A stretch of 64,000 nt of DNA from the NCBI GenBank assembly GCA_031082425.1, contig JAVHLB010000007.1, positions 62,001-126,000 on the forward strand. The letters run 5' to 3'. Shown here piece after piece: positions 1 to 7,345 of this stretch (the stretch's first letter is position 1; every line of letters begins with the position of its first letter). The notes under the pieces are model-generated. The model saw only the letters and a list, made by a program, of their open reading frames with translations. It had not been told where the DNA came from and did not search any database. Source of the stretch: Candidatus Edwardsbacteria bacterium. Lineage in GTDB: Bacteria; Edwardsbacteria; AC1; EtOH8. Made by a program: the position numbers and the translations under genes.

Positions 1-1135
1 TTGTATCTATGGCTATGGCCGTGGCGCAATTATCGCAGGGCTTTTCGCGGTTGATAAGCTGAAAGCACCTCTTTCCCTTGATGTCAATATGAGAGCATTT
101 TAAAAACTCATAGCCGGCCCGGTTGTATTTTTCCACCCCATGCTCGGCATCCTGGATCCCCAGTATATCGGGGATGACGTCAAACACCGCCCCCAGCAGG
201 GTTGCTGATTCCTTGAGGTCCTGGCTGTACTGCGAAATTTTTGAGGTCCTGGCCTTTACCTGCCTCCTCAACATAAGGCTGAACAGGGCCATTAAGGCCA
301 GCCCTCCGATCAAGGCCCCCAAAACCCATTTCACATGGCGGGGGATCATAGCCGGGGGCCTTTCTCCCAGCCATTTGTTAAGAGACCGGTAGTACACCGA
401 GCCTGGATCGTTCTTCATGCTGGTGAGATTGCGGTCGATGCGGTTGATGATCGGTTCATCCCGGCCCTTGGGAAAGGCGAAATAAATCAGCGAGGGTCGG
501 AACATCACCGAGGTGGGCAGAATATCCGTGCCCCGCAGGTCGGAAAAATAAAAGAAACGGTTGGCTATAATGACATCGGCCCGGCCCTTCCGCAGGGCCT
601 CCACGGTGCCGGCATAATCGGGGCAGGGCAGCAGCGTAAAATCGATATTCAACAGCCCCTTGATCTCCTGGGGCAGGTATTCCTCCTGGATCGCCCCTTT
701 AAGCACGGCTATTCTTTTCCCGTCAAGGTCCTTGCCGCTTTCCAGTTTGACATCCTTGCCGGCGAATGCCTGCAGCCAGGATTCGATCACCGATATTTTA
801 TTGAAAGAGAATTTTTCGGCCCTGTCTTGTGAATAGGTGACATCCAACACCAGGTCAAGTTCGCCCTTCTCCAGCCTTTCCAGGTTCTGGCTCCAGGTGC
901 CGGGCGCATACTCCACCGTCCAGCCCTCGTTCCTGGCGATCTGATCCATTATGTCAACAAAGATCCCCTGGGGTTTTCCCCTCCCGTTCCAGAAGACCTT
1001 GGGAGGGTTCTGGTAGATCCCCACCCGGACGGTCTGGGCGCCGGCCGGCGGCCGGCAAAAGGCCGCAGCCAGAATAAAAAACACCACGGCCAACCGCCAT
1101 GGCATTCTGATGGGCTTTGCCCCCAAGCTTCTCAT
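1..1135 (-). CDS. Periplasmic solute-binding domain + PAS sensor protein, C-terminus cut by window edge
   Basis: Reading from the ATG at 1135 toward position 1 stays open to the window edge (378 residues, no stop). An N-terminal signal peptide ends near residue 34 (PPAGAQT). A family-3 extracellular solute-binding domain follows at about 35-255 (VRVGIYQNPPK start; QEEYLPQ and RADVI segments). One membrane span lies near 265-290 and the beginning of a PAS domain near 310-378 (FDVIPDILGIQDA). This is the architecture of a ligand-sensing kinase or cyclase whose amino-acid-binding-like head sits in the periplasm. The output domain lies outside the window, so whether it is a histidine kinase or a GGDEF protein cannot be seen. 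It follows the PAS-GGDEF gene by 52 bp on the same strand and is probably cotranscribed with it. Confidence 0.8.
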   Translation of the reverse strand, partial: MRSLGAKPIRMPWRLAVVFFILAAAFCRPPAGAQTVRVGIYQNPPKVFWNGRGKPQGIFVDIMDQIARNEGWTVEYAPGTWSQNLERLEKGELDLVLDVTYSQDRAEKFSFNKISVIESWLQAFAGKDVKLESGKDLDGKRIAVLKGAIQEEYLPQEIKGLLNIDFTLLPCPDYAGTVEALRKGRADVIIANRFFYFSDLRGTDILPTSVMFRPSLIYFAFPKGRDEPIINRIDRNLTSMKNDPGSVYYRSLNKWLGERPPAMIPRHVKWVLGALIGGLALMALFSLMLRRQVKARTSKISQYSQDLKESATLLGAVFDVIPDILGIQDAEHGVEKYNRAGYEFLKCSHIDIKGKRCFQLINREKPCDNCATAIAIDT

Positions 1136-1187
1136 TTTTTCACCTCATTTCAAATGATAAAGCAAACATACGCCAGCGACATTGTCC

Positions 1188-3212
1188 TCACTGCCGGATC
1201 GTTATTTCCTCCATCACCTCCGCCAGGAAGGGATCGAACTGGGTGCCGGCGCACCTTTTGATCTCCTGGATGGCCCGTTCCGGCCCGACTGCCTTTCGGT
1301 AGGGCCTCTTCTGGGTCAGGGCGTCGTAGGCGTTAAGTATGGAAACCATTCGGGCATATAGGGGAATGTCCTCACCCCTCAGGTTTCGGGGATATCCGCT
1401 GCCGTCCCACCACTCATGGTGAGCCAGGATGGGCTCGGCCAGGTCGGCGGTCTCCGGGGTGTTCTGGACTATATGATAGCCTATCTCCGGATGCCGGTGC
1501 ATCATCTTCCATTCCTCGGCGGTCAGTCGATCCTTCTTATTGAACAGTCTTTGCTCTATGGCTATATTGCCGATGTCGCAGTATTCCAGCACCTGCTGCA
1601 ATTTTAAGGTTTCGGGCGGGGTCAGCCCCCGGGCCGATGCCATCTCCCGGGCCAGGCTTTGCAATACCTTCAGCTGCTCCCTGGTCCGCTGTCCTTTTTG
1701 GTAATACAATCCCAGCAGATGGGACATGATGTCGGTCCGGACCTTTTTGCTGGTCATCATCTTGCTGCGGTACATGTTTTCTTCGGCTTCCTTCAGGACG
1801 CCCTTGATGTTCTGCTCCATCTTTTTCTTGGTGGCATGGCCCATCGCCAGGCTCAAGGTAACCGGACCCTTGACCTTTTCCTGGCACAGTTGGCTTATCC
1901 TCTGGAAAAGTTCGTCGGCCTTGTAGCCCGGAGTGTTCAGTAACAGCAGGGCGAACTCGTCGCCGCCCCACCGGGCGATGATATCCTCGCGCCGGCAGCA
2001 CAGTTTAAGAACCTGGGCCACCCGGTTTAGCAGTTCATCGCCCTCGAGATGCCCGAAGGCGTCGTTGACCAGCTTGAGGCCGTTGACGTCGGCCACGATG
2101 ATGGTGATGGGCAGATGGCGGTTGGTGTCGATCCTTAAAATCTCCTCCTCGAAAAAGGCCCGGTTGTGCAGCCCGGTAAGCCGGTCATAAAAACTCAGGT
2201 ACTCCACCTGTTTCTGGACCTTCCGCTTCTCGGTCACGTCCTTGATGGTGATCATGATGCCGTTGACTGCCGGAAGGTCCAGCATGTTCCTGGCCATCGC
2301 TTCGATGGTCAGGTAGCTGCCGTTCTTATGCCTGACCCTGAAATCCGCACCCCGCACCTCCCCCACCCTGGAGGCAACTTCTCCGAAGATCCTTTTCACT
2401 TCCGGCATATCCTCGGGAGAGATATAATCATATACCCCTGCTCCAAGAACATCCTTTCCGTCGTAACCCAGCATTATTTTCACCATGGGGTTTACATAGG
2501 TCAGGCGGCCCTCCCTGCTCACGATGGCAATAAGGTCCAGGCTGTTCTCTATCAGCGAACGAAAATGTTTCTCGCTGGTGCTGAGGATCTCCTCGATCAA
2601 CACCCTTTGGCCGATCTCGTGCTTTAAGTTCTGATTTGAGTTGTAAAGCTCCTTGGTCCTTCCCTTGATCTCGGCCTCCAGATCCCGCTGGTTTTTCTCC
2701 AGAAGATGCTGGATGTGCTTGCTGGTGGTGATATCCTGAAAGGTGATCTGGGCGGCCGGCTGGCCGGCAAAGACGATTGGCGAGCTGATGGTTTTGACAT
2801 CCAGCTCCACCCCGTCCCGCCGGACCACTTTTTGCTCCAGCAGGCCGGCATTGATGCGGTTGGTTATCACTCGTTCGATCCTGTTTTGCTCTATCTGCCG
2901 GTAATCCGGGTGCATGAAGTTGCTTATGCTCTGCCCCAGCAGTTGATCCGCCTTTTCCACACCCAGCATTTTGGCAAAGGCAGGATTGGCGTACAAAAAC
3001 CCCTGCAGATTTGTCACGGCAATGGGCACCGGGCTGTTCTCAATCAGCCGCTGGAACCGGGCCTCGCTTTTTTCCAGCTGTTTTTGATGTTCGGTCGAAA
3101 GATGGCTTATCTTGCGGTGGCCCAAGAAGACCGCGCCGACAAAGGCGCCCAACAAGAGCAGCATCGTTCCGCTTCCGGCTAAAATCAGCCAATATAAGTT
3201 TCCATTGTTCAT
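1188..3212 (-). CDS. PAS-PAS-GGDEF diguanylate cyclase with degenerate HD-GYP domain
   Basis: 674 residues. One N-terminal membrane span (about 7-30), PAS at about 50-165, PAS at about 215-330, GGDEF at about 335-495 and an HD-GYP-like region at about 510-670. The cyclase motif is intact (GGDEF at 416-420), and a product-inhibition I-site RxxD (RRED, 407-410) sits five residues before it. So c-di-GMP synthesis with feedback control is likely. In the HD-GYP part the metal-binding HD is replaced: CDIGN at 545-549 stands where HDIGK is expected. HHE (598-600) and DGSGYP (603-608) are kept, so phosphodiesterase activity is doubtful. It lies 19 bp after the 7TM gene and shares its strand with the next sensor gene, suggesting a three-gene signalling operon. 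Confidence 0.9.
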   Translation of the reverse strand: MNNGNLYWLILAGSGTMLLLLGAFVGAVFLGHRKISHLSTEHQKQLEKSEARFQRLIENSPVPIAVTNLQGFLYANPAFAKMLGVEKADQLLGQSISNFMHPDYRQIEQNRIERVITNRINAGLLEQKVVRRDGVELDVKTISSPIVFAGQPAAQITFQDITTSKHIQHLLEKNQRDLEAEIKGRTKELYNSNQNLKHEIGQRVLIEEILSTSEKHFRSLIENSLDLIAIVSREGRLTYVNPMVKIMLGYDGKDVLGAGVYDYISPEDMPEVKRIFGEVASRVGEVRGADFRVRHKNGSYLTIEAMARNMLDLPAVNGIMITIKDVTEKRKVQKQVEYLSFYDRLTGLHNRAFFEEEILRIDTNRHLPITIIVADVNGLKLVNDAFGHLEGDELLNRVAQVLKLCCRREDIIARWGGDEFALLLLNTPGYKADELFQRISQLCQEKVKGPVTLSLAMGHATKKKMEQNIKGVLKEAEENMYRSKMMTSKKVRTDIMSHLLGLYYQKGQRTREQLKVLQSLAREMASARGLTPPETLKLQQVLEYCDIGNIAIEQRLFNKKDRLTAEEWKMMHRHPEIGYHIVQNTPETADLAEPILAHHEWWDGSGYPRNLRGEDIPLYARMVSILNAYDALTQKRPYRKAVGPERAIQEIKRCAGTQFDPFLAEVMEEITIRQ

Positions 3213-3231
3213 AATAAAATCAAATAATTAT

Positions 3232-3921
3232 TCAATCTGCCACCTCCCAGACCGCTTCTTTCCCACTTACGGTCAACCGCGGTGCCGACCTATCGGTCCA
3301 TTTGAGGCTTATGAAGCCTGTGGCGTAAATCCCATTGACCAAAAAGCTGACGACCCAGTTGATCCTCCACAACGGCGCGGCCTGGGTAAAAACAAAATTA
3401 AGGTTGGAATATATCAGTATGTTTCCGGTGAAGTTGAGAAGCAGGCCCAGGCAGATCCAAAAGCGATGATCATCGAATATAGAAGTCTTTCCCCATATTG
3501 ACATATATATCATAAAATGGGTTGCCGCCAGCATAAAAACAATGCTCTCTATCAACAGGGGCATATTGGCAAAGCCATCCTTGGAGGGGCCGATAACATT
3601 GAAATAAATCCAAACTATCGCCATCAGAGCGCACCCCGCCGCTATTATCGCCCTAATAAGAGATCTCTCGTTCCACCGGCAGAAAATTATTGCAATTATT
3701 ACCGTTTCAATAAAAAAATAGATTTGATACACCAAATAGTTATTTATTTTCCTCAGGGCCATCGACAAAGCAATTGTTTCCGCTATAAAGGCGATAACTG
3801 TCAGCAAAAAAAATATTTTTGTTGCTTTGGGCATTTTTTTTAAAAAGAACGCCCCGCCTGCGATCGGAAACAGCAGCGATAGATAATATCCGGCACCCAA
3901 AACGTAATCAGCGGTATGCAT
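3232..3921 (-). CDS. Polytopic membrane protein, about seven spans, function unknown
   Basis: 229 residues with about six or seven hydrophobic segments separated by short loops, including a conserved-looking FTGNILIYSNL stretch near residue 167. No enzymatic motif is visible. It is the first gene of the signalling cluster and ends 19 bp before the PAS-GGDEF gene. It could be a membrane sensor or partner for the cyclase, but this rests on position only. Base composition is more AT-rich than its neighbours, as is usual for membrane proteins. Confidence 0.7.
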   Translation of the reverse strand: MHTADYVLGAGYYLSLLFPIAGGAFFLKKMPKATKIFFLLTVIAFIAETIALSMALRKINNYLVYQIYFFIETVIIAIIFCRWNERSLIRAIIAAGCALMAIVWIYFNVIGPSKDGFANMPLLIESIVFMLAATHFMIYMSIWGKTSIFDDHRFWICLGLLLNFTGNILIYSNLNFVFTQAAPLWRINWVVSFLVNGIYATGFISLKWTDRSAPRLTVSGKEAVWEVAD

Positions 3922-3942
3922 GATGCTTACAAACCTTCTGTG

Positions 3943-4251
3943 TTATATTATGCTTCTATCCGGCGGACAATATGGCGGACAGGGAAATCCAAACTCGGCC
4001 AAAAGCCCTTTGGCAATATCATTCCCCTTTTTGTCAACCCCGGTCATGACCAGGGTATTGGCCCCGGTGGGTTTTTTAGCATAATATATGCGCAGGCCGA
4101 GGCAGCCCTTCTGTTTTAATATTTTGCCGATGGCATCCCTGCTGAAATAAAGCGCTTTCACTTTTTTCTTGGCCTGGTTTTTTTGATAGGCCTTGACCAG
4201 AGCCTGCGCTTTCTTAAAACTAATCTTATGCTCCTCTTTTCCGGTGAACAT
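3943..4251 (-). CDS. Small conserved hypothetical protein with C-terminal CPPYCP motif
   Basis: The chosen start is the ATG at 4251, which has a clear GAGGAG ribosome site at 4259-4264; an upstream in-frame ATG at 4272 lacks one. The product is 102 residues, lysine-rich, with a GLRIYYAKKP segment and a GFPCPPYCP tail holding its last two cysteines. I recall similar short proteins of unknown function in Bacteroidetes-type genomes, where the RIYYA and PCPPYC segments recur, but assign no role. It runs divergently from the sigma-factor gene at 4486 and ends 21 bp before the 7TM gene. Confidence 0.65.
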   Translation of the reverse strand: MFTGKEEHKISFKKAQALVKAYQKNQAKKKVKALYFSRDAIGKILKQKGCLGLRIYYAKKPTGANTLVMTGVDKKGNDIAKGLLAEFGFPCPPYCPPDRSII

Positions 4252-4451
4252 ATTCTGACTCCTCAATTGCATTTGCCGCGCCAGCGGGTTTCTTTTCTCC
4301 CGCTATTGACATTTACCGCTCTTTGAATTACTATTAAAAAGGGGGTTAGGCTGTTCTATGGATCTTTTGAGGGAACGGTTACTATACTATAACACATTGC
4401 GATTATCATAACTCCACTATTTTATCCTGTCAAGGACATTTTTTATTTATT

Positions 4452-4483
4452 TTGAATCCTTTAATCATATTTGACATCTAAAT
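4452..4483 (+). promoter_or_regulatory. Predicted ECF sigma-factor promoter of the sigma gene (autoregulation)
   Basis: TTGAATCCTTT at 4452-4462, then 12 bp, then CATCTAAAT at 4475-4483. The same two blocks with the same 12-bp spacing recur at 5330-5361 before trxA. The layout resembles ECF promoters (-35 TGAA.C-like, -10 with TCTAA). The predicted start point falls at or within two bases of the ATG at 4486, so the transcript may be leaderless; no Shine-Dalgarno sequence is present before that ATG. Confidence 0.7.
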
Positions 4484-4485
4484 AC

Positions 4486-5055
4486 ATGAAGCAGCAAATA
4501 GACGAAGATATTTTATTACAGCAGGCCAGGGACGGAGATTCGCGTTCTTTCAACCAGCTGGTGAAACTGCACCAGTCTCGGATATATTCGGTGGCCCTGC
4601 GGCTGCTGGGCAGCCCAAGCGAGGCCGAGGACGTTCTGCAGGAGACCTTCATCGCCCTGTATCAGAACCTGCATCATTTCAGGGGCGGATCCAAGCTGGC
4701 CACCTACCTGTTCCGCCTGGCCACCAACTTCAGCCTGATGAAACTGCGCCGCAGCAAACGCCGGGGCCGCGATTCCGGCCACCTGTCGCTTAACGTGATC
4801 GAAGAGCTGCCGGACCAGGCGGCCTCGCCCCTGGAATCGCTGCTGAACAGCGAATTCCGGGCGGTGCTGGATCAACAGCTGCAGAAGCTCCCCGCCAGGG
4901 ACCGGGCGGTGGTGGTTTTAAGGGACATCGAGGGGCTGGATGGCGGCCAGGTGGCTAGGATACTGGGTCTCACCTTGCCGGCCATGAAATCCAAGCTTCA
5001 CCGTTCCCGGGAATTTTTGAGGAAAAACCTGTCGGGTTATTTAAAGGATAGTTGA
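4486..5055 (+). CDS. ECF-family RNA polymerase sigma factor
   Basis: 189 residues from ATG 4486; a TTG at 4471 is a less likely start because it lies upstream of the predicted promoter -10. Region 2 is at about 10-85 (EAEDVLQETFIALYQN is the typical region 2.2-2.4 block) and region 4 at about 125-185 with a helix-turn-helix (GGQVARILGLTLPAMKSKLH). It directs RNA polymerase to a small regulon. The anti-sigma gene begins one base after its stop, the classic paired arrangement. The matching promoter before itself and before trxA suggests it controls the downstream thioredoxin/oxidative-stress genes, as SigR does in actinomycetes (functional analogy, not proven orthology). Confidence 0.93.
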   Translation: MKQQIDEDILLQQARDGDSRSFNQLVKLHQSRIYSVALRLLGSPSEAEDVLQETFIALYQNLHHFRGGSKLATYLFRLATNFSLMKLRRSKRRGRDSGHLSLNVIEELPDQAASPLESLLNSEFRAVLDQQLQKLPARDRAVVVLRDIEGLDGGQVARILGLTLPAMKSKLHRSREFLRKNLSGYLKDS

Positions 5056-5056
5056 C

Positions 5057-5326
5057 ATGCCGAAAATAATTTCTAAAAAGGCCCAGCACCACTGCCACCG
5101 GATGACGGCGGCCTTTTCCGAGTATCTGGACCAGGATCTCAGGAAACATCTGTGCCGCAAACTGGAGGCCCATCTGACCGAGTGCCCCGACTGCCGGATG
5201 TATCTTGACACCCTGAAAAGGACCGTGACCCTGTACCGTTCTCTGGAACAGGAGCCCCTGCCCAAGGATGCCGAAAAGCGCCTGTTCGCCACCATCAAAC
5301 TGGCCCGGAGCAAAGGCAAAAATTAA
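5057..5326 (+). CDS. Soluble zinc-binding anti-sigma factor (ZAS/zf-HC2), RsrA-like ligand spacing
   Basis: 89 residues, no membrane span. It carries Cys13, Cys33, His39, Cys43 and Cys46, with the HxxxCxxC core AHLTECPDC. In RsrA, the thiol-sensing anti-sigma of Streptomyces, the corresponding residues are Cys11, Cys31, His37, Cys41 and Cys44, which is the same spacing throughout. In that family zinc-bound cysteines form a disulfide under oxidation and release the sigma factor. Being soluble and 1 bp downstream of the ECF gene, it is best read as the cytoplasmic redox switch for that sigma factor. Binding and redox behaviour are inferred. Confidence 0.85.
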   Translation: MPKIISKKAQHHCHRMTAAFSEYLDQDLRKHLCRKLEAHLTECPDCRMYLDTLKRTVTLYRSLEQEPLPKDAEKRLFATIKLARSKGKN

Positions 5327-5329
5327 ACC

Positions 5330-5361
5330 TTGAATCCTTTGGCGGATTGCGGCATCTAAAT
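5330..5361 (+). promoter_or_regulatory. Predicted ECF promoter before trxA
   Basis: TTGAATCCTTT at 5330-5340, 12 bp, CATCTAAAT at 5353-5361: identical blocks and spacing to the promoter before the sigma gene at 4452-4483. A start point near 5367 would leave a leader of about 36 nt that carries the AAAGGAG ribosome site of trxA. The 12-bp spacers of the two copies differ almost completely, so the conserved blocks are not simply a recent duplication. Confidence 0.72.
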
Positions 5362-5402
5362 TCAGAGAAACCAAATTATTTTGATAACACAAAGGAGACA
5401 AA

Positions 5403-5729
5403 ATGTCAGTAGCGCATTTGACCGACGGAAACTTCGACCAGGAGGTCTTGAAATCCGACCTCCCGGTTCTGGTGGACTTCTGGGCGGCCTGGTGCGGCCC
5501 CTGCCGGATGGTGGGGCCCATCATCGAGGAATTGTCCAACGATTACCAGGGGAAGATAAAGATGACCAAGCTGGATGTCGACGCCAACCCCCAAAAATCT
5601 TCCCAGTTCGGCATCCGCAGCATTCCCACCATGCTGATCTTCAAGAACGGCCAGATAGTTGACACCCTGGTCGGCGCCATGCCCAAACCGGCCATCGCCG
5701 CCAGGCTGGACGCCGCGATAAATAAATAA
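5403..5729 (+). CDS. trxA: Thioredoxin
   Basis: 108 residues, the usual length of a single-domain thioredoxin. The active site WCGPC is at 30-34 in the FWAAWCGPCRM context, and the cis-proline loop (SIPTMLIF) is near residue 75. It reduces protein disulfides in the cytoplasm and is recharged by thioredoxin reductase, encoded at 7346. An AAAGGAG ribosome site precedes the ATG. The ECF promoter 40 bp upstream puts it first in the predicted redox regulon. Confidence 0.97.
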   Translation: MSVAHLTDGNFDQEVLKSDLPVLVDFWAAWCGPCRMVGPIIEELSNDYQGKIKMTKLDVDANPQKSSQFGIRSIPTMLIFKNGQIVDTLVGAMPKPAIAARLDAAINK

Positions 5730-5740
5730 GGAGGATCCCC

Positions 5741-5944
5741 ATGAAAACCAACGAAAGCGCCCTTGACCGGATCATCCGGGCCGTATTGGGCATCGCTCTG
5801 CTGGCCGCAGGCCTGTTGATGGCCGGTCCGATAAAATGGGTCCTGCTGGTGCTGGCTGCCATCGCTTTGATAACCGCCGTCACCGGCTTCTGTCTGCTTT
5901 ACAGGGTCTTCGGGATCAACACCAATAAAAAAACAAAGGAATAA
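5741..5944 (+). CDS. DUF2892 (YgaP-like) small membrane protein
   Basis: 67 residues, two hydrophobic spans separated by a short GPIKW turn, with the ALDRIIRAVLGIALL opening typical of DUF2892. In other bacteria this domain occurs alone or fused to a rhodanese (YgaP), often beside thiol or sulfur genes. It lies 11 bp after trxA with its own AAGGAGG site and is probably cotranscribed. No catalytic residue is seen; an accessory membrane role in sulfur or redox chemistry is only an inference. Confidence 0.8.
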   Translation: MKTNESALDRIIRAVLGIALLAAGLLMAGPIKWVLLVLAAIALITAVTGFCLLYRVFGINTNKKTKE

Positions 5945-5952
5945 CATATAAA

Positions 5953-6183
5953 ATGCCGATCTACGAATATCAGTGCCCCCAGTGCGGAGTGAAGACCGAA
6001 GAGCTGGTGGCATCATTCTTCGCCCCGGCCCCCCGGTGTTCGAAATGCGGAGTAAAGACCGAGAAGATGCTCTCCACCTTTGCCGCTTCGGTCAGCAGCT
6101 CGGATCCCTTTTCCAGTGGAGACACCGTCGGGTCATGCCCTTCCGGCAACTGCGGCTGCTCCTCTGGCTCCTGCGGACTTTAG
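5953..6183 (+). CDS. FmdB-family zinc-ribbon protein
   Basis: 76 residues. The N-terminal YEYQCPQCG and the later RCSKCG form the two CxxC knuckles of the FmdB regulatory-type zinc ribbon. The C-terminal third is unusual: serine/glycine-rich with five further cysteines (SCPSGNCGCSSGSC). FmdB proteins are annotated as putative regulators but have no firm function. It is 8 bp after the DUF2892 gene, within the redox run, so its thiols may be redox-active (inference). Confidence 0.8.
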   Translation: MPIYEYQCPQCGVKTEELVASFFAPAPRCSKCGVKTEKMLSTFAASVSSSDPFSSGDTVGSCPSGNCGCSSGSCGL

Positions 6184-6189
6184 CCACTG

Positions 6190-6324
6190 ATGATGCACAA
6201 ACATGCCCGCCACTTGATAATAATATTTTCCCTGCTGGCCCTGTTGGCTTTCGGGGGCCAGGTGGTCCGGGGGATAATCACGGGAACAGCATCTCAGTGC
6301 AGCGTCTCCGGGAACTGCCGCTGA
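6190..6324 (+). CDS. Small membrane-anchored peptide with C-terminal cysteine pair
   Basis: 44 residues: a basic start (MMHKHARH), one hydrophobic span (about 9-23), then a short exterior tail ending QCSVSGNCR. It begins 6 bp after the FmdB stop and ends 31 bp before the disulfide oxidoreductase gene, filling the gap neatly. No family is recognised. The CxxxxxC tail outside the membrane and the redox neighbourhood suggest a thiol role, but its short length means it could be spurious. Confidence 0.45.
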   Translation: MMHKHARHLIIIFSLLALLAFGGQVVRGIITGTASQCSVSGNCR

Positions 6325-6355
6325 GGATGGCAATAAATCAAGGAGGTTTTGTATC

Positions 6356-7000
6356 ATGGGAATGTTGAGGGAAGAGGACCAGGATCATCTGCGCCATGAA
6401 TTCTCCGGAAAGCTGGTCAACCCGGTAAAGATGGTGTTATTCACCCAAAGGCTGGAATGCCTGTACTGCCAGCCCACCGAGGAGATATTGACCGAGATCG
6501 CCGCCCTTTCGGACAAGCTGTCGCTGGAGAAGCATGATCTTTTGGAGGATAAATCCCTGGCCGACCAGTACGGCATCGACAAGATACCGGGCATCGCCCT
6601 GATAGGCCAAAAGGATTACGGAGTGCGTTTCTTCGGGGCCCCCTCCGGTTTTGAGTTCACATCATTGATCGAGGACATCATCGACGTCTCCCGGGGCACC
6701 ACCGGGCTGACCCTCGACTCCCGGGAAAAACTGAAGAAGATAGCCAAGCCGGTCAGGATCCAGGTATTCATCACCCCCACCTGTCCCTACTGTCCGGCCG
6801 CGGTCCGGATGGCCCATCAGGCGGCCATCGAGAGCGACATGGTCACCGCCCACATGGTGGAATCGGCGGAGTTCCCGCACCTGGTCCAGAAATACGGGGT
6901 GATGGGCGTCCCCAAGGTGATCATCAACGAGACCATCCAGTTCGAGGGAGCCCAGCCCGAGCCGGTTTTCATCAACCACATATTAAAAGCCGCAGAATAA
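6356..7000 (+). CDS. Two-domain protein disulfide oxidoreductase (PDO/glutaredoxin-like)
   Basis: 214 residues forming two thioredoxin folds. The N-domain has CLYC at 35-38, the C-domain CPYC at 143-146 (TPTCPYCPAAVRM), and each is followed by a cis-proline segment (KIPGIAL; GVPKVII). Such PDOs, best known from Pyrococcus and other thermophiles or anaerobes, exchange disulfides and can be reduced by thioredoxin reductase. A strong GGAGG site precedes the ATG at 6356. Alongside trxA it gives trxB a second partner in the same cluster. Confidence 0.9.
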   Translation: MGMLREEDQDHLRHEFSGKLVNPVKMVLFTQRLECLYCQPTEEILTEIAALSDKLSLEKHDLLEDKSLADQYGIDKIPGIALIGQKDYGVRFFGAPSGFEFTSLIEDIIDVSRGTTGLTLDSREKLKKIAKPVRIQVFITPTCPYCPAAVRMAHQAAIESDMVTAHMVESAEFPHLVQKYGVMGVPKVIINETIQFEGAQPEPVFINHILKAAE

Positions 7001-7010
7001 AAACTCCGGA

Positions 7011-7137
7011 ACGCTGATCAACGCAGATTTTATTGATTTGGTGTTTCGGTCTGTCAAATATTAAAATACCTCAATATCAAACAAAACCATACCTGGATTA
7101 TATCTGGGTATATCCACGCACATCTGCGTCCAAAAAA
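7011..7137 (+). repeat. Intergenic decayed repeat of the ACGCAGAT...ATCTGCGT type
   Basis: The gap between the PDO and ferredoxin genes holds ACGCAGATTTTAT near 7021 and ACATCTGCGTCC near 7122, which form a loose, long-range inverted repeat with AT-rich sequence between. The ferredoxin ATG follows at once, with no visible ribosome site. No other coding signal is seen. Confidence 0.4.
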
Positions 7138-7138
7138 C

Positions 7139-7336
7139 ATGATAGTTATTAAATCCGAATACTGCCCCCAGAACCACCGCTGCCCGTCCTTACGGGTATG
7201 CCCGGCAGGCGCCATCAAGCAGGAAGGCGTTAAGGCGCCTTATATCGATCAGGATAAGTGCACCAATTGCGGACGCTGTCTGCAAAGCTGCCGGGTCTTT
7301 CAAGAGGCCCCTGTCCCGGCCAATTCGTTGAACTGA
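7139..7336 (+). CDS. 4Fe-4S ferredoxin-like protein
   Basis: 65 residues. The C-terminal CTNCGRCLQSC is a classic CxxCxxC...C cluster half. The N-terminal half has CPQNHRCPSLRVCPAGAI, a CxxxxxCxxxxxC variant in place of the standard CxxCxxC. It may hold one normal and one atypical cluster. It ends 9 bp before trxB. An electron-carrier role next to a flavoprotein reductase is plausible, but the TrxB keeps its NADPH motifs, so ferredoxin need not be its electron donor. Confidence 0.82.
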   Translation: MIVIKSEYCPQNHRCPSLRVCPAGAIKQEGVKAPYIDQDKCTNCGRCLQSCRVFQEAPVPANSLN

Positions 7337-7345
7337 ACGCAAAAT

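Noticed and set aside
4471..4488. TTG at 4471 as start of the first sigma gene
   Set aside because: It lies upstream of the predicted -10 box, so the transcript would begin after it; ATG 4486 is preferred.
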